This document shows positions 34,921 through 44,277 of a stretch of DNA of 64,000 nt, one piece after another (the stretch's first letter is position 1; each line of letters starts with the position of its first letter). Made by a program: the position numbers and the translations under genes. The notes beneath the pieces are model-generated. The model ran no database searches. It saw nothing but the letters and a program-made list of their open reading frames with translations, and had not been told where the DNA came from. This DNA comes from Cytophagaceae bacterium (GTDB lineage Bacteria; Bacteroidota; Bacteroidia; Cytophagales; Spirosomataceae): contig SXXW01000033.1 in NCBI GenBank assembly GCA_005791165.1, forward strand, positions 91,827-155,826, read 5' to 3'.

Positions 34921-36237
34921 CTAATAGCGATAATGCTCAGGCTTGAATGGCCCGTTAGCCGGAACACCAATATAATCTGCCTGTTCTTTTTCTAATACCT
35001 CTAGTTTAGCGCCAATATGAGCTAAATGTAAGAAAGCTACTTTCTCATCTAAATGTTTAGGCAAGATGTACACTTTGTTTTCATAATTAGCTGAATTAGC
35101 CCAAAGTTCTAGTTGAGCCAATGTTTGATTACAGAATGAATTTGACATAACGAAAGATGGGTGACCCATCGCGCAACCAAGGTTAACTAAACGTCCTTCT
35201 GCTAGCACGATTACATTTTTACCGTCGATCGTATACATGTCAACTTGTGGCTTGATTTGATCTTTTGTGTCGCCATAATTACCGTTTAACCATTCCATGT
35301 CAATTTCGTTATCGAAATGACCAATGTTACAAACGATCGCTTTGTCCTTCATCAATTTAAAGTGACGATCACGAATGATTTTCACATTTCCTGTGGCAGT
35401 AACAAAAATATTAGCTCTAGTGGCAGCTTCGTCCATAGGAACTACTTCAAATCCATCCATGGCAGCTTGAAGCGCACAAATTGGATCGATTTCAGTGACT
35501 AAAACTCGGCAACCAGCACCTCTTAAAGATTCAGCCGAACCTTTTCCAACATCACCATAACCTGCTACTACAGCAACTTTTCCGGCCAACATTAAATCTG
35601 TCGCACGACGAATAGCGTCTACTAAAGACTCTTTGCAACCATATTTATTATCAAATTTTGATTTAGTCACCGAATCGTTTACGTTGATCGCTGGCAAAAA
35701 TAAAGTGCCATTCTTCATACGCTCATACAGACGGTGAACCCCAGTAGTGGTTTCTTCTGAAAGACCTTTAATTTCCTTGATCAATTCTGGATATTCATCA
35801 AAAACCATATTGGTTAAATCACCACCATCATCTAAAATCATGTTAAGTGGTTGCTTATCTTCTCCAAAAAATAGCGTTTGCTCGATACACCAATTGAATT
35901 CTTCTTCGTTCATGCCTTTCCAAGCGTAAACTGGAATTCCTGCAGCAGCAATTGCGGCCGCTGCATGGTCTTGCGTAGAGAAAATGTTACAAGAAGACCA
36001 AGTTACCTCTGCTCCTAAAGCAGTTAACGTTTCAATCAAAACGGCTGTTTGAATCGTCATGTGCAAACATCCTGCGATGCGCGCTCCCTTTAATGGTTGG
36101 GCTTTTCCGAATTCTCTTCTCAATGCCATTAGGCCTGGCATTTCTGCTTCAGCTAATTGAATTTCTTTACGACCCCAATCGGCCAATGCAATATCTTTGA
36201 CTTTGAATGGTACATAAGTACCTGCTGCTAATGCCAT
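34921..36237 (-). CDS. ahcY: Adenosylhomocysteinase
   Basis: The NAD-dependent enzyme splits S-adenosylhomocysteine into adenosine and homocysteine, clearing the product of SAM methylations. The 438 residues show [29 protein letters not shown] with the substrate Lys/Asp, the NAD loop [13 protein letters not shown], and NIGHFDNEI; the C-terminus ends in the conserved KPEHYRY with the cofactor-contacting Lys and Tyr. It is a single transcription unit with a good promoter and a strong terminator. Confidence 0.97.
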   Translation of the reverse strand: MALAAGTYVPFKVKDIALADWGRKEIQLAEAEMPGLMALRREFGKAQPLKGARIAGCLHMTIQTAVLIETLTALGAEVTWSSCNIFSTQDHAAAAIAAAGIPVYAWKGMNEEEFNWCIEQTLFFGEDKQPLNMILDDGGDLTNMVFDEYPELIKEIKGLSEETTTGVHRLYERMKNGTLFLPAINVNDSVTKSKFDNKYGCKESLVDAIRRATDLMLAGKVAVVAGYGDVGKGSAESLRGAGCRVLVTEIDPICALQAAMDGFEVVPMDEAATRANIFVTATGNVKIIRDRHFKLMKDKAIVCNIGHFDNEIDMEWLNGNYGDTKDQIKPQVDMYTIDGKNVIVLAEGRLVNLGCAMGHPSFVMSNSFCNQTLAQLELWANSANYENKVYILPKHLDEKVAFLHLAHIGAKLEVLEKEQADYIGVPANGPFKPEHYRY

Positions 36238-36268
36238 ATTTTTTTATGCTTGTTATCTTAATAAAGTG

Positions 36269-36300
36269 CAAATTTAATCTTTTTTTTCTTCTGACGCAAA
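36269..36300 (-). promoter_or_regulatory. Bacteroidota-type promoter of ahcY
   Basis: On the minus strand TTTG (36300-36297), a 20-base spacer, then TAAATTTG (36276-36269). Both boxes match the primary sigma consensus of Bacteroidota (TTTG at -33, TAnnTTTG at -7) without mismatch. The predicted transcript starts near 36263, leaving a leader of about 25 bases. It is the best promoter seen in the window. Confidence 0.65.
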
Positions 36301-36362
36301 ATCTTATTGAACTACTATTTAACGGTCGATTATTATTTAATATTTGACTCGAATTCCTATTT

Positions 36363-37655
36363 TTATAAGGCCAAAAATGGGAGAACACTTTCTAATTGTA
36401 TTCCTCTTGAGCCTTTGATAAGTATAAATGAGTTATTAATTGGGTTATCTTGAAGCCAATTATGTAATCCAAACTTATCTGGGAAATAAAATGCGTGGGG
36501 CAAATCAATGAGTGCATGCTGCATTTGCTCACCCACCAATAATATTTTGTCAAATGGGAAGGATGAAATTAATTTACCTAAATCGGCATGTTCCTTCATT
36601 GATTCCTCGCCTAATTCAAACATGTCACCCAAGATGAGAACCTTCGGGTCATTCGGGGTTCCTGCAAAATGGCTTATGGCCACATTCATCGATGTAGGAT
36701 TGGCATTATAAGCGTCCATCAAAACTTGATTACTTCCAGATTTGATGAATTGAGATCGATGGTTGGAAGGCAGGTAATTGGCAATGCCCTGATTGCATGC
36801 CTCATCAGTTAAATTAAAATGCTTTCCTATGGCGATGGCCATTTGAATATTTTCAAAATTATACACACCGGGCAACTGAGTCGTTATTTTTTCTCGTGAT
36901 GCTGTTTGATAAATGATGGTAGGCGTTGATGCTATTAATTTGATGGGCATTTCTTGATTGGCCAAAATCGTTTTATTAAATACTCTTTCGGCATACATTT
37001 CGTGAACCACATTCTTAATTTCTGGCAAAAATACGGTGGAAGAATTTTGAGCTAGAAAGTCAAACAATTCTCCTTTTCCTTTTTTTACCCCTTCGATTCC
37101 TCCAAAACCCTCTAAATGTGCTTTGCCAATATTGGTAATTAAACCATGTGTGGGTTGCGCGATATCTACTAATTCTTTAATATCACCTTGTTTATTAGCA
37201 CCCATCTCAATCACAGCAATTTCGTCACCAGGTTTGATCGAGAGAATAGATAGCGGAACACCTATATGGTTATTTAAATTACCTGTGGTGGCAAAGCATG
37301 GGTATTTTTGAGATAAAACGGAGAAAATAAGTTCTTTCGTTGTGGTTTTACCATTGGAACCTGTGAGTCCAATAATGGGGATTTTCAGGGTTTTTCGGTA
37401 CTGGAGGGCTAAATCTTGCAAAGCTTTTAAGCCATCTTCCACTAATAATATTTTTTCCCCCGAATCAAATTTGGGATCATCAATGATTGCGTAGGATGCT
37501 CCTTTTTCTAAGGCTTCTTTGGCTAGTATATTGGCGTTGAAATTTGGCCCTTTTAATGCGAAAAAGAGATTTCCTTTTTCTATTTTTCGGGTGTCGGTCG
37601 ATATCCCGGTAGAGGATAAAAATTTCTCTAAAAGCAATGAATTAGTAACCTTCAT
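36363..37655 (-). CDS. murF: UDP-N-acetylmuramoyl-tripeptide--D-alanyl-D-alanine ligase
   Basis: MurF adds D-Ala-D-Ala to the peptidoglycan precursor. The 430 residues show the Mur ligase three-domain plan: an N-terminal UDP-binding domain (STDTRKIEKGNLFFALKGP), ATP loop GLTGSNGKTTTKELI, the central VIEMGANKQGDI and NHIGVPLSI motifs, and the C-terminal VLMDAYNANPTSM and LGDMFELGEES. It stands apart from any mur cluster. Its start is 46 bases from the divergent type IX cargo gene. Confidence 0.95.
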   Translation of the reverse strand: MKVTNSLLLEKFLSSTGISTDTRKIEKGNLFFALKGPNFNANILAKEALEKGASYAIIDDPKFDSGEKILLVEDGLKALQDLALQYRKTLKIPIIGLTGSNGKTTTKELIFSVLSQKYPCFATTGNLNNHIGVPLSILSIKPGDEIAVIEMGANKQGDIKELVDIAQPTHGLITNIGKAHLEGFGGIEGVKKGKGELFDFLAQNSSTVFLPEIKNVVHEMYAERVFNKTILANQEMPIKLIASTPTIIYQTASREKITTQLPGVYNFENIQMAIAIGKHFNLTDEACNQGIANYLPSNHRSQFIKSGSNQVLMDAYNANPTSMNVAISHFAGTPNDPKVLILGDMFELGEESMKEHADLGKLISSFPFDKILLVGEQMQHALIDLPHAFYFPDKFGLHNWLQDNPINNSFILIKGSRGIQLESVLPFLAL

Positions 37656-37701
37656 TTTATATTTAATGCTCCAATTTGCATATTGCGTCTACAAATATCG
37701 A

Positions 37702-39846
37702 ATGAAAAATTTAGTATTCCTTTTTTTACTGGTTTTTAGTGCTCAAATTTTAGGTCAAGGCCTTCAATTTAAGTTTAATCAAGATATTAATGTCTCGAAT
37801 GCCAAAGGGATTTTGAAAAATGCATGGGCTGGGGGATTAAATGCTACGCAATTTATTCAGATTGATTTAAATGGGGATGGAATCGAAGATGTACTTGCCT
37901 TTGATCGAACGAATCAAAAGGTATTTACCTATATAAATAAATCAATCACAGGCGGGGCTATCGCATTAGCCTATGATCCAATATATGAGAAAAATTTCCC
38001 TTTAATCGAAAATTGGCTCATTGCTTGTGATTATGATGGGGATAAGAGAAAGGATCTTTTCACGTCGACTTCTGCCGGAGTTAAAGTGTATCGAAATATT
38101 TCCGTTGGTGCAAACATTAAATATGAGGTTGTTTCAGAGGCCCTTTTTAGTGAAGGATTTTCTGGTAAAATAAACTTGTATGTGGCCGCATCTGATATTC
38201 CAGCCATCGGGGATTTAGATGGGGATGGAGATATCGATATCTTATCTTTTGAACCAGCCGGACATTACCTAGAATATCATAAAAATATGTCAGTCGAGAA
38301 GACGGGCCAAATGGGATTACAATTCCAGAAAGTAGGTGATTGTTGGGGTAATTTTATTCACAACGACTGCCGTGATATTTTATTTGGGGTTCCTTGCAAT
38401 GCTTCTGGAAATTCGTCCATCGTGTCAAATAGTATATTTTCGCCTTATCAAACGATGCACACGGGCAACAGCTTAAGCTTATTGGATTTAAATAAGGATG
38501 GAATTAAGGATTTGTTGTTTGGTCATGTGACTTGCCAAAACCTTGTTTATTTGCAAAATTTCGGGAGTCTTAATCAGGCTAATTTTTTGAAAGCTGATTT
38601 TGATTATCCGAATAAAAACCCTGTTTCGGTTCCTTCGTTTGCGGCTGCTTTTCCTTTGGATTTAAATGGGGATGGGCAAATGGAATTATTGACTTCTACG
38701 AATGCTGCTGATCACGGCGGGTATATTCAGGATTTTCAAAACTCGGTTTCCTTGTTTCAATTCGAAAAGGGTGATTGGGTATTGAAATCAAAAAATTTCT
38801 TGCAATCTGAAATGATTGACGTGGGAGAGGGTGCATCTTGTGTTTGGTGGGATGGCGATCAAGATGGAGATTTAGATTTGTATGTAGGGAATTCGGGAAT
38901 TCGGGGTCCAGCCGGCGTCCGTGCGTCTATATTTTATTATGAAAATGTAGGGACTTATTTAAAACCTGAATTGATTTTCAAAACGGATGATTTTGGTGGG
39001 CTCTCGAAACTGATTCAAGGAACCGATATCCAATTGTCTTTGGCGGATCTTGTATCTTCTGGTCGGCGCCAATTAATTATATCGATACAAACATTTTTAG
39101 GCCCAGAAATAAGGTATTGTACCTCAAATATTTCTGAAATCAAACAATATAAGCTTGCGGGTTTATCGTCTGGGGATCGTCCATTATTTATGGATTGGAA
39201 TCAAGATGGCCTATTAGACTTATTGGTTTTAGAAAAAAGTGGTCGAATTCGAAGTTATGACGAGTCTTTTTCGAAAACATTAAGTGCTGATTGGGGTGGT
39301 CTTTCAAAAAAAGCGGATTGGGTATTACAATCATTTGCTTTGGCGGACGTGGACTTAGATGGTCAGTTGGAATTTATGGGCATCGATAAATTAGGCCGTT
39401 TACATGTGGGAATTTTGGACCCGAAGACATTATTCATTCAATGGCGATCCGACCTCAATTTAGAGTCCTTTAATTTTGGTCAAAAGGCTACGGTATCTGC
39501 ATCTGATTGGAATCAAGATGGTTTAATGGATATAAGTGTAGGCTTAGCTACGGGAGGCGTCCAGTTATTGCAAAATAAATTCAAGTCTGAATTATCTACC
39601 AATATTGAAAATTCTTCTCTTCAGATATGGCCAAACCCTGGTAAGGAATATATTCAAATCATGGCGAAGGAAAATGGTACGTATGAGCTGATTGATATTA
39701 CGGGTAAAAAACTAATCGCTAATGTTCAAATGGAGAAGCTTTATCCTGCTAGGTTGGATATATCTCAAATTCCAAGGGGTGTCTATTTTATAAAATTCAC
39801 TTCCTCTAAAAACCAAATAAGCCTAAAGAAGTTGGTGCTTGATTAG
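37702..39846 (+). CDS. Secreted FG-GAP/VCBS-repeat protein with type IX sorting domain
   Basis: From ATG 37702 the protein has 714 residues: a signal peptide (ending near ILGQG), several FG-GAP/VCBS-type repeats with calcium-binding DxNxDGxxD loops (DLNGDGIED, DLDGDGDID, DLNKDGIKD, DLNGDGQME, DWNQDGLMD), and a C-terminal domain of about 80 residues (LQIWPNPGKEYIQI through GVYFIKF to KKLVLD). That end is the type A T9SS sorting domain, so the protein crosses the outer membrane and is likely cell-surface bound. Seven-bladed propellers of this kind bind partners or ligands; the target is unknown. Upstream in-frame codons (to 37519) overlap murF and are not used. Confidence 0.85.
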   Translation: MKNLVFLFLLVFSAQILGQGLQFKFNQDINVSNAKGILKNAWAGGLNATQFIQIDLNGDGIEDVLAFDRTNQKVFTYINKSITGGAIALAYDPIYEKNFPLIENWLIACDYDGDKRKDLFTSTSAGVKVYRNISVGANIKYEVVSEALFSEGFSGKINLYVAASDIPAIGDLDGDGDIDILSFEPAGHYLEYHKNMSVEKTGQMGLQFQKVGDCWGNFIHNDCRDILFGVPCNASGNSSIVSNSIFSPYQTMHTGNSLSLLDLNKDGIKDLLFGHVTCQNLVYLQNFGSLNQANFLKADFDYPNKNPVSVPSFAAAFPLDLNGDGQMELLTSTNAADHGGYIQDFQNSVSLFQFEKGDWVLKSKNFLQSEMIDVGEGASCVWWDGDQDGDLDLYVGNSGIRGPAGVRASIFYYENVGTYLKPELIFKTDDFGGLSKLIQGTDIQLSLADLVSSGRRQLIISIQTFLGPEIRYCTSNISEIKQYKLAGLSSGDRPLFMDWNQDGLLDLLVLEKSGRIRSYDESFSKTLSADWGGLSKKADWVLQSFALADVDLDGQLEFMGIDKLGRLHVGILDPKTLFIQWRSDLNLESFNFGQKATVSASDWNQDGLMDISVGLATGGVQLLQNKFKSELSTNIENSSLQIWPNPGKEYIQIMAKENGTYELIDITGKKLIANVQMEKLYPARLDISQIPRGVYFIKFTSSKNQISLKKLVLD

Positions 39847-40796
39847 AAAAATTTGGGGACTCCTAATATAATTTGTCGGAGGCTGACGATGATAATCACC
39901 ATGCCGACCAAAATCATCATGGATTTCACGGGAAGTTTATTAGCCAGTCTGGCCGCTATGGGCGCAGCGACAACGCCGCCTAGAATTAGGCCAATAATCA
40001 CTTGCCAATAGCCTAAACCAATGACCGTGAAAAAGGTAATGGAAGAGGCGAGCGAGACAAAAAACTCGGTTAAATTAACGCTGCCAATCGTATATTTTGG
40101 ATGTCTCCCTGATGCGATTAGGGTAGATGAAACGATAGGTCCCCATCCGCCACCACCTATTGAGTCAAGGTAACCCCCAAAAAGTGCGAGGACGCCCACA
40201 CGTTTGAGCTGGCGCTTTTCCATTCTTTTAATCAACGCTTTTCGAATGATAATGACACCTAAAAACAGGGTGTATATGGACACGATAGGCTTAATATACG
40301 TGGAATATTCTTCCAGACTTGATAATACATAAGCGCCTAAAATGGCACCTATGATGCCTGGAATAACTAATGTTTTAAATAATTTTGAATTAACATTGCC
40401 AAATTTCAAATGCATATACCCTGAAACGCCTGAGGTAAATACTTCCGAAGCATGAACAGAAGCCGATGCTGCTGCAGGCGTTATGCCGACAGACAATAAA
40501 AAGGTGGTTGCGGTAACCCCATAAGCCATGCCAAGTGCACCATCGATCATTTGGGCAATAAATCCACCGGCGATATAGTATAGAATTTCAGAGTCGACTG
40601 AATTAAAAATAGCGATTAAGTTTTCTGTTGTGAGGTAGCTAAATAGGAGATGGCCAACGATCATTAGGCCTAATGCATTACTTAAATGGATGATTATTTC
40701 AGTAACACTTCTTTCTCTTTTCCATATAATTTGTAAGGCCTTGTAAAGGCTTGGAAACTTTCTGTTAAAATTACTTGGCTCACTGGGTACAGACAT
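39843..40796 (-). CDS. TauE/SafE (DUF81) sulfite/anion exporter family permease
   Basis: The 317-residue protein has about eight membrane helices in two related halves, each with a Gly-rich TauE/SafE motif: DGALGMAYGVTATTFLLSVG in the first and GGYLDSIGGGGWGPIVSSTL in the second. Family members export or import sulfite, sulfoacetate or other organic anions; the substrate here is unknown. The start is ATG 40796 (a TTG at 40802 also opens the frame). Its stop shares TTAG with the stop of the type IX cargo gene. Confidence 0.85.
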   Translation of the reverse strand: MSVPSEPSNFNRKFPSLYKALQIIWKRERSVTEIIIHLSNALGLMIVGHLLFSYLTTENLIAIFNSVDSEILYYIAGGFIAQMIDGALGMAYGVTATTFLLSVGITPAAASASVHASEVFTSGVSGYMHLKFGNVNSKLFKTLVIPGIIGAILGAYVLSSLEEYSTYIKPIVSIYTLFLGVIIIRKALIKRMEKRQLKRVGVLALFGGYLDSIGGGGWGPIVSSTLIASGRHPKYTIGSVNLTEFFVSLASSITFFTVIGLGYWQVIIGLILGGVVAAPIAARLANKLPVKSMMILVGMVIIIVSLRQIILGVPKFF

Positions 40797-40815
40797 AATC
40801 AAATTTTATTCTCTA

Positions 40816-40846
40816 CAAAGCTAATAGACTTTACTTAATCTACCAA
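40816..40846 (-). promoter_or_regulatory. Bacteroidota-type promoter of the TauE/SafE gene
   Basis: On the minus strand TTG (40846-40844), a 20-base spacer and TAGCTTTG (40823-40816) match the -33/-7 consensus. The expected start near 40809 leaves a very short leader to the ATG at 40796, which also supports that start. Confidence 0.6.
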
Positions 40847-40917
40847 TAAAGTAGAGTAAATATTTTTTGACAAAAAAGACTTAATTTGCGAGTTCTTTAA
40901 ATGATTATATAAATTTT

Positions 40918-43734
40918 ATGCGTACAGAGTATCAGTTTCGTGAGATTGAGAAGCAATGGCAATCTTTTTGGGAAAAAAATGAAACATTCAAATCTCAAAT
41001 AAATAAAAACAAACCCAAGTATTTTGTACTTGACATGTTTCCGTATCCATCGGGTGCTGGATTGCATGTGGGGCATCCGCTGGGTTATATCGCTTCCGAT
41101 ATTATATCTCGTTATAAAAGGCTAATGGGATTTGAAGTTTTGCATCCCATGGGTTTTGATTCTTTTGGTTTGCCGGCAGAACAATATGCAATTCAGACGG
41201 GTCAACACCCTGCTGTGACTACTGAAAATAATATTGCCAAATATATCGAGCAATTGAAAAACATGGGTTTTTCTTTTGATTGGTCGCGTGAAGTAAGGAC
41301 TTCTGATGCTTCCTATTACAAATGGACCCAGTGGATTTTCATGAAGTTATTTAATTCATGGTACAATCAGGAAACCGATAAGTCCGAGTCGATTGACACT
41401 TTAATTGATATTTTAAATAAAAAGGGTTCTGTAAATCTGCGGGCTGTTTGTGATGAAGAGTTACCAAGAATAACAGCTGAAGAGTGGAATTCCTATTCTG
41501 AAGAAGAACAATATAAATATACATTAGGTTTTCGTTTAGCTTATTTGGATGATTCGGTGGTGAATTGGTGTCCTGCCATGGGTACTGTTTTGGCTAATGA
41601 TGAGGTTAAAGATGGTTTTTCTGAGCGTGGAGGATATCCAGTAGAGCAGAAAAAAATGCGCCAATGGTCCATGCGAATTACCGCATATGCAGACCGATTA
41701 TTGACGGGTTTAGATGAGGTTGATTGGTCGGATTCCATTAAGGAGCAACAAAGGAATTGGATTGGTAAGTCAATAGGTGCTGAGGTTACTTTTGATATTG
41801 AAAATGTCGAAGACAAAAAAATCAAAGTCTTTACCACTAGGGTCGATACGATTTATGGCGTTTCTTTTATGGTGTTAGCCCCTGAACATGAGTGGGTAGA
41901 TTCGTTAACTACTCCTGAGCAGAAACATGCCGTAGCTGAATATGTAAAATGGACTCAATCAAGGTCTGAATTGGATCGTGTTTCTGAGGTTAAGCAAATT
42001 TCAGGTGTATTTACGGGAACCTATGTGATTAATCCGGTCAATAATGAGTGTGTTCCTCTTTATTTAGCCGATTATGTGTTGGCAGGATATGGAACAGGAG
42101 CTGTAATGGGGGTGCCGTCTGGGGACCAACGAGACTGGAATTTTGCTACGCATTTTGATTTACCTATTATTCCCATATTGGATGCTCAAAAAGGAATCGA
42201 AAAACAGGCTGATGCAACAAAGGAAGGACATTATATTAACTCTGGAATCATCAATGGCTTAACCTATAAAGAGGCTACAAACACGTTAGTATCATGGTTA
42301 GAACAGCGTGGTATCGGTAAGGGAAAAATTCAATACCGAATGCGCAATGCCGTTTTTTCTCGCCAACGTTATTGGGGTGAACCGGTTCCGGTTTATTTTA
42401 AACCAACGACCCAAGGTGAATTGTTGCCTTATTTGATCGATGAATCAGAATTGCCTTTAGAGTTACCTAAAATTGATAAATATTTGCCAACTGAAACAGG
42501 CGAACCTCCTTTGGGGCGTGCATCTGCTGAGTGGAAATATAAAAATCAGTACGATTACGAATGGTCCACAATGCCTGGTTGGGCTGGTTCCTCTTGGTAT
42601 TGGTACCGGTATATGGATGCCCAAAATAAAGAAGAATTCGCTTCTAAAGAAGCAGTAGATTATTGGAAAGCGGTTGATTTATATATTGGGGGTTCCGAAC
42701 ATGCTACAGGTCATTTACTTTATAGTCGTTTTTGGAATAAATTCTTGAAGGATCTTGGATTAGTGAATGAAGAAGAATTTGCTAAAAAATTGATCAATCA
42801 AGGAATGATCCAAGGTAGATCTAATTTTGTATATAGGCTAAAGGATTCAGAAAAGGTCACTTTTGTTTCATTTGGGTTAAAAGATAAATATCAAGTGGCT
42901 GCTTTGCATGTGGATGTTAACATTGTCGAGAATGATGTTTTAGACATAGAGGCGTTCAAAAAATCTAGAAATGATGTGCCTGATGATGCGGAATTTATCC
43001 TAGAGGGGGGTAAATACATATGCGGTTGGGAAGTTGAAAAAATGTCTAAATCCAAATATAATGTCGTAAATCCAGATGATTTAATTGCAAAATATGGGGC
43101 TGACACTTTGCGGGTTTATGAAATGTTTTTGGGCCCATTGGAACAGTTTAAGCCATGGAATACGAATTCAATTTCTGGATCGCATAACTTTTTGAGGAAG
43201 GTGTGGCGATTGTTTTTTGACGAAAATACACAGGTAAATAAGTTGGTAGATGAAGCGGCTTCTGCCGATGAGCTTCGAGTGCTTCATACCGCCATTCGAA
43301 AAGTGAAGGATGATCTAGATCGATTCTCTTTTAATACGGTGGTGTCTACACTGATGATTTGCGTGAACGACTTAGGGCAGTTGAAATGCCATAAAAAATC
43401 GGTTTTGAGGGAGTTGTTAATTTTATTATCTCCTTACGCTCCCCACATTGCTGAGGAATTATGGGTTGCAATTGGTGAATTACCTGGTCAAATATCTTAT
43501 GCTAAATTCCCTGAATTTAATCCTTCTTTTTTAAATGAAGATTCTTTTAAATACCCTATTTCGTTTAATGGAAAAGTTAAATTAACGCTAGATTTCTCTA
43601 GTTCTGCTTCTCCAACAGAAATAGAAGCTGGAGTTTTGGCGAACGAGCAGGTGATTAAAATTTTAGCAGGCATTTCTCCTTCTAAGGTCATTGTCGTTCC
43701 TAAGCGAATCGTTAATATCGTATTGGGAAAATAG
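40918..43734 (+). CDS. leuS: Leucyl-tRNA synthetase
   Basis: The 938-residue class I synthetase has HVGHP (50-54) and KMSKS (about 708-712) ATP motifs, plus a CP1 editing domain (VFTTRVDTIYGVSFMV; GTGAVMGVPSGDQRDWNFA with the conserved Asp). It is longer than the E. coli enzyme (860): extra sequence lies at about 150-190 (NKKGSVNLRA to LGFRLAYL) and at about 635-700 before KMSKS (SNFVYRLKDSEKV to YICGWEVE), both usual in Bacteroidota LeuS. No binding-region or T-box leader is visible upstream. Confidence 0.96.
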   Translation: MRTEYQFREIEKQWQSFWEKNETFKSQINKNKPKYFVLDMFPYPSGAGLHVGHPLGYIASDIISRYKRLMGFEVLHPMGFDSFGLPAEQYAIQTGQHPAVTTENNIAKYIEQLKNMGFSFDWSREVRTSDASYYKWTQWIFMKLFNSWYNQETDKSESIDTLIDILNKKGSVNLRAVCDEELPRITAEEWNSYSEEEQYKYTLGFRLAYLDDSVVNWCPAMGTVLANDEVKDGFSERGGYPVEQKKMRQWSMRITAYADRLLTGLDEVDWSDSIKEQQRNWIGKSIGAEVTFDIENVEDKKIKVFTTRVDTIYGVSFMVLAPEHEWVDSLTTPEQKHAVAEYVKWTQSRSELDRVSEVKQISGVFTGTYVINPVNNECVPLYLADYVLAGYGTGAVMGVPSGDQRDWNFATHFDLPIIPILDAQKGIEKQADATKEGHYINSGIINGLTYKEATNTLVSWLEQRGIGKGKIQYRMRNAVFSRQRYWGEPVPVYFKPTTQGELLPYLIDESELPLELPKIDKYLPTETGEPPLGRASAEWKYKNQYDYEWSTMPGWAGSSWYWYRYMDAQNKEEFASKEAVDYWKAVDLYIGGSEHATGHLLYSRFWNKFLKDLGLVNEEEFAKKLINQGMIQGRSNFVYRLKDSEKVTFVSFGLKDKYQVAALHVDVNIVENDVLDIEAFKKSRNDVPDDAEFILEGGKYICGWEVEKMSKSKYNVVNPDDLIAKYGADTLRVYEMFLGPLEQFKPWNTNSISGSHNFLRKVWRLFFDENTQVNKLVDEAASADELRVLHTAIRKVKDDLDRFSFNTVVSTLMICVNDLGQLKCHKKSVLRELLILLSPYAPHIAEELWVAIGELPGQISYAKFPEFNPSFLNEDSFKYPISFNGKVKLTLDFSSSASPTEIEAGVLANEQVIKILAGISPSKVIVVPKRIVNIVLGK

Positions 43735-43746
43735 TTTTAACCTGAA

Positions 43747-44181
43747 TTATTTGGCTAAAAGCATTTCTAATGCTTTCAAAAAAGTAATAATGAAAGCTAA
43801 TAGGCCAATGCTCCATTTCATGGATTTGTGTATGGCCATTTGAATCTCTAATCTGAGCTCCATTTTGAATTCATTAAACTGAGCGATTAGTGAATCAATT
43901 TTGGCATCTAGTCTGGATTCTAGTGCGTCAAATTTGGTTTCTAATACTTCAAACTTAGTTTCCAATTGCTTGAAATTAGTCTTTAAACTAGCGACATCTG
44001 CTACGACTTCGTCTAATCTGAGGTCTAAATGATTAATGTGATTAAACTGAGATTTTAATAATAGGGTGTTTACATCTTCTCCGTTTAGGCCTTCGCCCCG
44101 ACTGAATCGCTCCTCAATTTCCGTTAATTTTGGTTGGATCATTTCTAGCAGCATATCTTCAATCTTAGATTTATGATTCAT
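43747..44181 (-). CDS. Small coiled-coil protein with C-terminal membrane anchor
   Basis: I do not recognise the family of this 144-residue protein. Residues about 50-115 form a coiled coil with exact heptads: FKQLETK, FEVLETK, FDALESR, LDAKIDS. A hydrophobic segment of about 20 residues (SIGLLAFIITFLKALEMLL) ends the chain, so it should be a tail-anchored inner-membrane protein with a long rod in the cytoplasm or periplasm. It is convergent to leuS (12 bases) and separated by 96 bases from the TonB-dependent receptor gene. Confidence 0.6.
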   Translation of the reverse strand: MNHKSKIEDMLLEMIQPKLTEIEERFSRGEGLNGEDVNTLLLKSQFNHINHLDLRLDEVVADVASLKTNFKQLETKFEVLETKFDALESRLDAKIDSLIAQFNEFKMELRLEIQMAIHKSMKWSIGLLAFIITFLKALEMLLAK

Positions 44182-44277
44182 TAGTCTTATGGGTTAGGTA
44201 TTTTAGATTTTATTCTTCGCAAGGTATAGAGAATGTATTAATTTACAACCCAATTTGAAACGAACAAACGGATCATT

